Shown here piece after piece: positions 61,059-64,000 of a DNA stretch of 64,000 bases. The stretch is taken from contig LOER01000046.1 in assembly GCA_001515945.1 (NCBI GenBank), positions 62,001 to 126,000 of the forward strand. Direction: 5' to 3'. Origin of the DNA: Desulfitibacter sp. BRH_c19 (GTDB taxonomy: Bacteria > Bacillota > DSM-16504 > Desulfitibacterales > Desulfitibacteraceae). The notes under the pieces are model-generated. The model was given only the letters and a program-made list of their open reading frames with translations, was not told the DNA's origin and made no database searches. The translations under genes and the position numbers were made by a program. Each line of letters begins with the position of its first letter. The first letter of the stretch is position 1.

Positions 61059-61987
61059 TATTGGTTACCCCCTCTAACGGTTTCGAGTGGAAGGTATTTG
61101 ACGGTATCTGATCCTTCATTCATAATGTATATTTTTGCATTTGGCATGATCTCATCCATTACCTCTAGGATCAAACGTTGGCGAGTAATCTGCTTATTGC
61201 TACCGTATTCTGCGTAAATGGCATTAAATTTTGCTACGTCTCCACGAGCACCTTCAATTCTAGCTATACGTTGACCTTCTGCACGACTAATCATTGCCTC
61301 GCTCTCACCTTTGGCTACATTTAAGTTTTCATTTCGGTACCTGTTGGCTTGGTTAATCTTAGTGTTACGTTGTTCTCTAGCGTCTGTTACTTTGCGAAAT
61401 GCTAGGCTAACCTCTTCATTAGGCAAATCAACGTCCTGTAAATTTACATTAACGATGGTTATACCAAGATTATAAAGTTCTACCTTAGTAGCAAGTAAGT
61501 CCCTTACATCATTCATAATTTCACTTCTTCCATCCGTTAGAGCATCATCCACACTAGAACTACCAATAGTTCCCCGTAAGGAAGCTGAAGTTGCATTGTA
61601 TAAGATGCTATATGGGTCTTCTGTATTATATAGAAAAGCTACAGGATCGGTAATTCTCCATTGCACCTCTAAATCAGCAAGAATGATATTTTCATCTCCT
61701 GTTACCATTTTTGCATCCTGCTCATTTACGGTAGATTCACCCTCCGACTCCTCGTAACCAAAGGTTAGACTAAACGTTTCTCTTGACAATTTTTTTACTT
61801 GTTGAATGGGGAACGGCGCTTTAAAATGCAATCCAGCTGGAACGATCGTTGGATCTGGTTTTCCTAAAGTAACTACAATTGCTTGTTCGGATTGATCGAC
61901 AGTAAACCAGGCAGTTGCTACACTCAAAGCAAGTATACCAATGAGCACAATTCCTAAAAAGCTTCCTATAATTTTCTTATTATTCAT
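61058..61987 (-). CDS. hflK: SPFH/Band 7 protein, HflK-like
   Basis: About 309 residues from ATG 61987, placed by GGGAGGGAG upstream; an ORF call from 62062 has no ribosome site. A membrane helix near the N-terminus (about 6-28) is followed by the Band 7 domain (QAIVVTLGKPDPTIVPAGLH) and a long helix with RNENLNVAKGESEAM. It forms the HflKC complex with its neighbour and modulates membrane proteolysis. First gene of a two-gene operon ending at a strong terminator. Confidence 0.9.
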   Translation of the reverse strand: MNNKKIIGSFLGIVLIGILALSVATAWFTVDQSEQAIVVTLGKPDPTIVPAGLHFKAPFPIQQVKKLSRETFSLTFGYEESEGESTVNEQDAKMVTGDENIILADLEVQWRITDPVAFLYNTEDPYSILYNATSASLRGTIGSSSVDDALTDGRSEIMNDVRDLLATKVELYNLGITIVNVNLQDVDLPNEEVSLAFRKVTDAREQRNTKINQANRYRNENLNVAKGESEAMISRAEGQRIARIEGARGDVAKFNAIYAEYGSNKQITRQRLILEVMDEIMPNAKIYIMNEGSDTVKYLPLETVRGGNQ

Positions 61988-62218
61988 GATAATCTCCCTC
62001 CCTTTCATAGATTTATAGCATACATATAACAATGACCTTGTATAGGAATGCATAAACTTCATTATACTTGAAAATTACACAAGTATATATAGATACCATG
62101 AGATACTTTGTTTTTAGCCCAAATATTCTAGAATTAGAAGGATTTTATGAAAATATTACTTGCGTATTTGTTTTTGTCCTTGAAATAATGAACAATATTT
62201 AAGCCAGGAGAGATAAAT

Positions 62219-62317
62219 GTGAAACAAATTACTCTGAATAACTATATAATAGAAATGAGGTCCATAGGGAAGGGGCTTTATGGAACTGTTTATCGTGATT
62301 ATGATAAAACTAAGTGA
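62219..62317 (+). pseudogene. Protein-kinase glycine-loop fragment
   Basis: A 32-codon frame with GTG start and AGGAGAG seven bases upstream. Its end, RSIGKGLYGTVYRDYDKTK, matches the ATP-binding glycine loop of protein kinases (G-x-G-x-x-G-x-V), then a TGA cuts it before the VAIK strand. One base later in another frame the DNA reads DFNTAVLIKDKELI, hinting at a frameshifted continuation. It is probably the remains of a kinase-like gene. Confidence 0.45.
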
Positions 62318-62459
62318 CTTTAATACAGCAGTATTAATTAAAGACAAAGAATTAATACAAAGAGGTATCTGTAATGTGGCTATGATAAATATATTCCTCA
62401 CTAATGCTATAATAGGCTATACAGCTACAACGTAGAAAAGAGTTTATCAAAAATGATTA

Positions 62460-62759
62460 ATGGGACACCAGTTGGAACAACCTAAGGTCACCTTTGGTGG
62501 TAAGTATTTACATGATACATTAATGAAGATGGCTGCTGCATATGGATATCACTTATGCAATAACCACCCATTTATAGATGGTAATAAAAGGATTGCACTT
62601 GTTGCTATGGATGTCTTTTTACAAAGAAACAGTTATGAAATTGTTGCTTCTGAAAAGGATACTTACAAAATGATGATGAAATTATCCTCTGGCAACTTAA
62701 CCAAGGAAGAGCTAGTAACTTGGCTTGAAAATAACACATCATCACTTCTAAGTAATTAG
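62460..62759 (+). pseudogene. doc: Truncated Doc-family (Fic/DOC) toxin
   Basis: A 99-residue frame carrying the Fic/Doc core HPFIDGNKRIAL in full and the preceding helix TLMKMAAAYGYHL. Full Doc toxins are about 125-130 residues; here the first 35-40 are missing and an in-frame TGA lies at 62454-62456, just upstream. No Phd-type antitoxin gene precedes it. Doc phosphorylates EF-Tu in other bacteria; the missing N-terminus makes activity doubtful. A terminator follows. The surrounding patch looks decayed. Confidence 0.7.
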
Positions 62760-62762
62760 TAT

Positions 62763-62793
62763 CTGGGGGGAACACCCAGGTTTCATTTTTTTA
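62763..62793 (+). terminator. Terminator after the doc remnant
   Basis: CTGGG and CCCAG pair around a seven-base loop, followed by GTTTCATTTTTTT. Confidence 0.75.
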
Positions 62794-62844
62794 CTATGAA
62801 TTATTCCACAAAAAACATCATAGAAAACCTAGTCACTCCAAATA

Positions 62845-63615
62845 CTACCAAGTAATATCCTCAGGATATTCCATACCCTGAATATGTATATCTCCCTCAC
62901 AACAGCCATACTCTTTTGCTGCCTTTACCACAACTTCCTTTATTTCATTATGATCACTATCATTACTAAACTCTGCAATTCTTTTGGCTATTTTGTTAAG
63001 ATTTTTTAGTCGTTTTTCCTTATCCATAGCAATATATTTGATATTTAACAAGTCAACATATTGCCCTGCAATTTCTTCTATATAAATATAGTCATTATTC
63101 ATAAGCTTTAACCATCGTGCAAATGAATTGTCAGTAAGTAATTCTTTGACACACTTCATAAATTCCCCTTGAAATGACCTGATTGTTGCTATAGTGTCGT
63201 CCCAGATAGTATTCTTATCAAATGCATCAGTAAAATAACTTTTTGATTTGGAAAGCTCTTTAATTCTTATTTTAACAAGTTCATTTAATGCAAGCATAAT
63301 AAAAAACATCTCTGGGTAAAGATAATTACACTTGTAATACACATTATTCTTAGGAGTAATCATTGAGTGGAACTTCATTTTGTCCTCATCCATTCCATTA
63401 TCTACTAGTTCAACCTCTCTATCACCCTGCAAAGCGTGTCTAACATCATAGCAAAGACCTAATACCCGAGTTGATATTCTAATATGTTTTGCATGTTTTT
63501 GTGTAAATTCATCAATGGTAATAGTATATAATGCGTTTACTAACTTATCTAAGTCATAATTGTCCCCACTTATACTAACTCCTGCAAGCTTATCGGTATT
63601 TTTAATTATAATCAC
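62845..63615 (-). CDS. Hypothetical protein, 256 residues
   Basis: I do not recognise the family with certainty. The start is GTG 63615 behind AGAGGTG. The product is soluble and mainly helical. It begins MIIIKNTDKLAGVSISGDNY; the segment RISTRVLGLCYDVRHALQGD and a C-terminal part with KLNIKYIAMDKEKRLKNL-like helices (here LLNIKYIAMDKEKR) are visible. It lies beside a decayed toxin patch and may be accessory. No partner genes are in the window. Confidence 0.7.
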   Translation of the reverse strand: MIIIKNTDKLAGVSISGDNYDLDKLVNALYTITIDEFTQKHAKHIRISTRVLGLCYDVRHALQGDREVELVDNGMDEDKMKFHSMITPKNNVYYKCNYLYPEMFFIMLALNELVKIRIKELSKSKSYFTDAFDKNTIWDDTIATIRSFQGEFMKCVKELLTDNSFARWLKLMNNDYIYIEEIAGQYVDLLNIKYIAMDKEKRLKNLNKIAKRIAEFSNDSDHNEIKEVVVKAAKEYGCCEGDIHIQGMEYPEDITW

Positions 63616-64000
63616 TGCCGCACCTCTTTTTTGTATTAGTCACCTTATTAATTACTTTATTCTCAATTTCATCTTTAGTCTCAACTATAGTTTTTACTCC
63701 TGGAATGCTTATAACTATATCATCTTATTCTACACGTAACATAAAAGTCCTATTTCTAAACCCTAGCTTTATTTACACATATATCTCGCTGGTTCCCCCA
63801 AAATTAAATAATAAAAGACCATCACTTTCTTTAAAAACTTCCTTATTGCACCAAATAAATTCAAATTCATTGACATTCACACCATATTTGCAACAAAAAA
63901 ATAGCTGCTTTTTAGCAACTATCCTAAATCTCTGAAAGTGTTGTGTAAGTGGTACCGGGGACCGGTATTGGTGTGAAATAATAAGGCTATCAAGTAAACT
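63616..64000. other. Non-coding right end of window
   Basis: About 385 bases without a convincing gene: short open frames have neither ribosome sites nor recognisable products. A small inverted repeat ACCGGGGACCGGT occurs at about 63952-63964. Anything beyond the edge cannot be judged. Confidence 0.5.

Noticed and set aside
63705-63935. 76-codon plus-strand frame at the right end
   Set aside because: No ribosome site, low-complexity product, no recognisable domain.
1-64000. tRNA, rRNA, CRISPR arrays or intact insertion sequences
   Set aside because: No T-arm-like motifs with matching acceptor stems, no regularly spaced repeats and no transposase frames were found by reading; a covariance scan was not possible.

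Overview
The window looks like chromosomal DNA of a low-GC, probably anaerobic and spore-forming member of the Firmicutes (Clostridia-like). The evidence is AT-rich intergenic DNA, strong GGAGG-type ribosome sites, frequent intrinsic terminators, a DUF1657 spore-associated protein, amino-acid fermentation genes, sigma-54 promoters and several Fe-S proteins. I saw no rRNA, tRNA, CRISPR array or complete transposon.

1-12,500: a carbohydrate locus on the minus strand. It holds two L-fucose/arabinose-isomerase-like proteins (one cut by the window edge), a Gfo/Idh oxidoreductase, two URO-D-family proteins, a sugar epimerase and a full CUT1-type ABC importer (binding lipoprotein, two permeases, MsmX/UgpC-like ATPase). 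A class II aldolase gene diverges from it. Both strands of the shared promoter region carry consensus sigma-A promoters with palindromic operators. 12,500-15,540: tryptophanase and a divergent PAS/AAA+ sigma-54 activator.

15,540-26,150: the most distinctive region. A single minus-strand operon encodes a complete histidine-to-formyl-THF pathway (HutH, HutU, HutI, glutamate formiminotransferase, cyclodeaminase). Embedded in it are two pyrrolysine-free MttB-family methyltransferases, one on each side of hutH, and an Fe-S protein. A near-perfect -24/-12 promoter and two inverted repeats precede it. HutH has Asn83 where histidine ammonia-lyases normally have His83. I infer a possible route for methylated histidine (hercynine-type betaines).

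26,390-29,260: a ferredoxin-like protein, then amt-glnK behind a leader with two hexaloop hairpins and an overlapping terminator, which fits ANTAR-type antitermination. 29,300-35,700: HAD phosphatase, class III aminotransferase, DUF1657, HflX, a ferritin-like gene without an obvious start codon, a PleD-like diguanylate cyclase and a PAP2-like protein. 35,760-38,060: an OpuC-type betaine importer lacking its binding protein. 38,400-44,660: DUF2179 protein, LysM protein, and an operon kynU-MFS-exonuclease-yfbR-larA whose larA has a 3' frameshift. 44,900-47,000: MerR regulator, two NifX/NifB-like proteins, a structured-RNA candidate and a tiny membrane protein.

47,000-64,000: DapA-family lyase, amidohydrolase, YbaK deacylase, DUF1294, an operon of a glycosidase-like protein with one intact and one active-site-dead nitrilase, DoxX, an orphan NarL-type regulator, a NAGPA-domain protein, M29 aminopeptidase, a 5'-3' exonuclease and an HflK/HflC pair. 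A decayed patch follows with a kinase-like fragment and a truncated Doc toxin, then an unrecognised protein.
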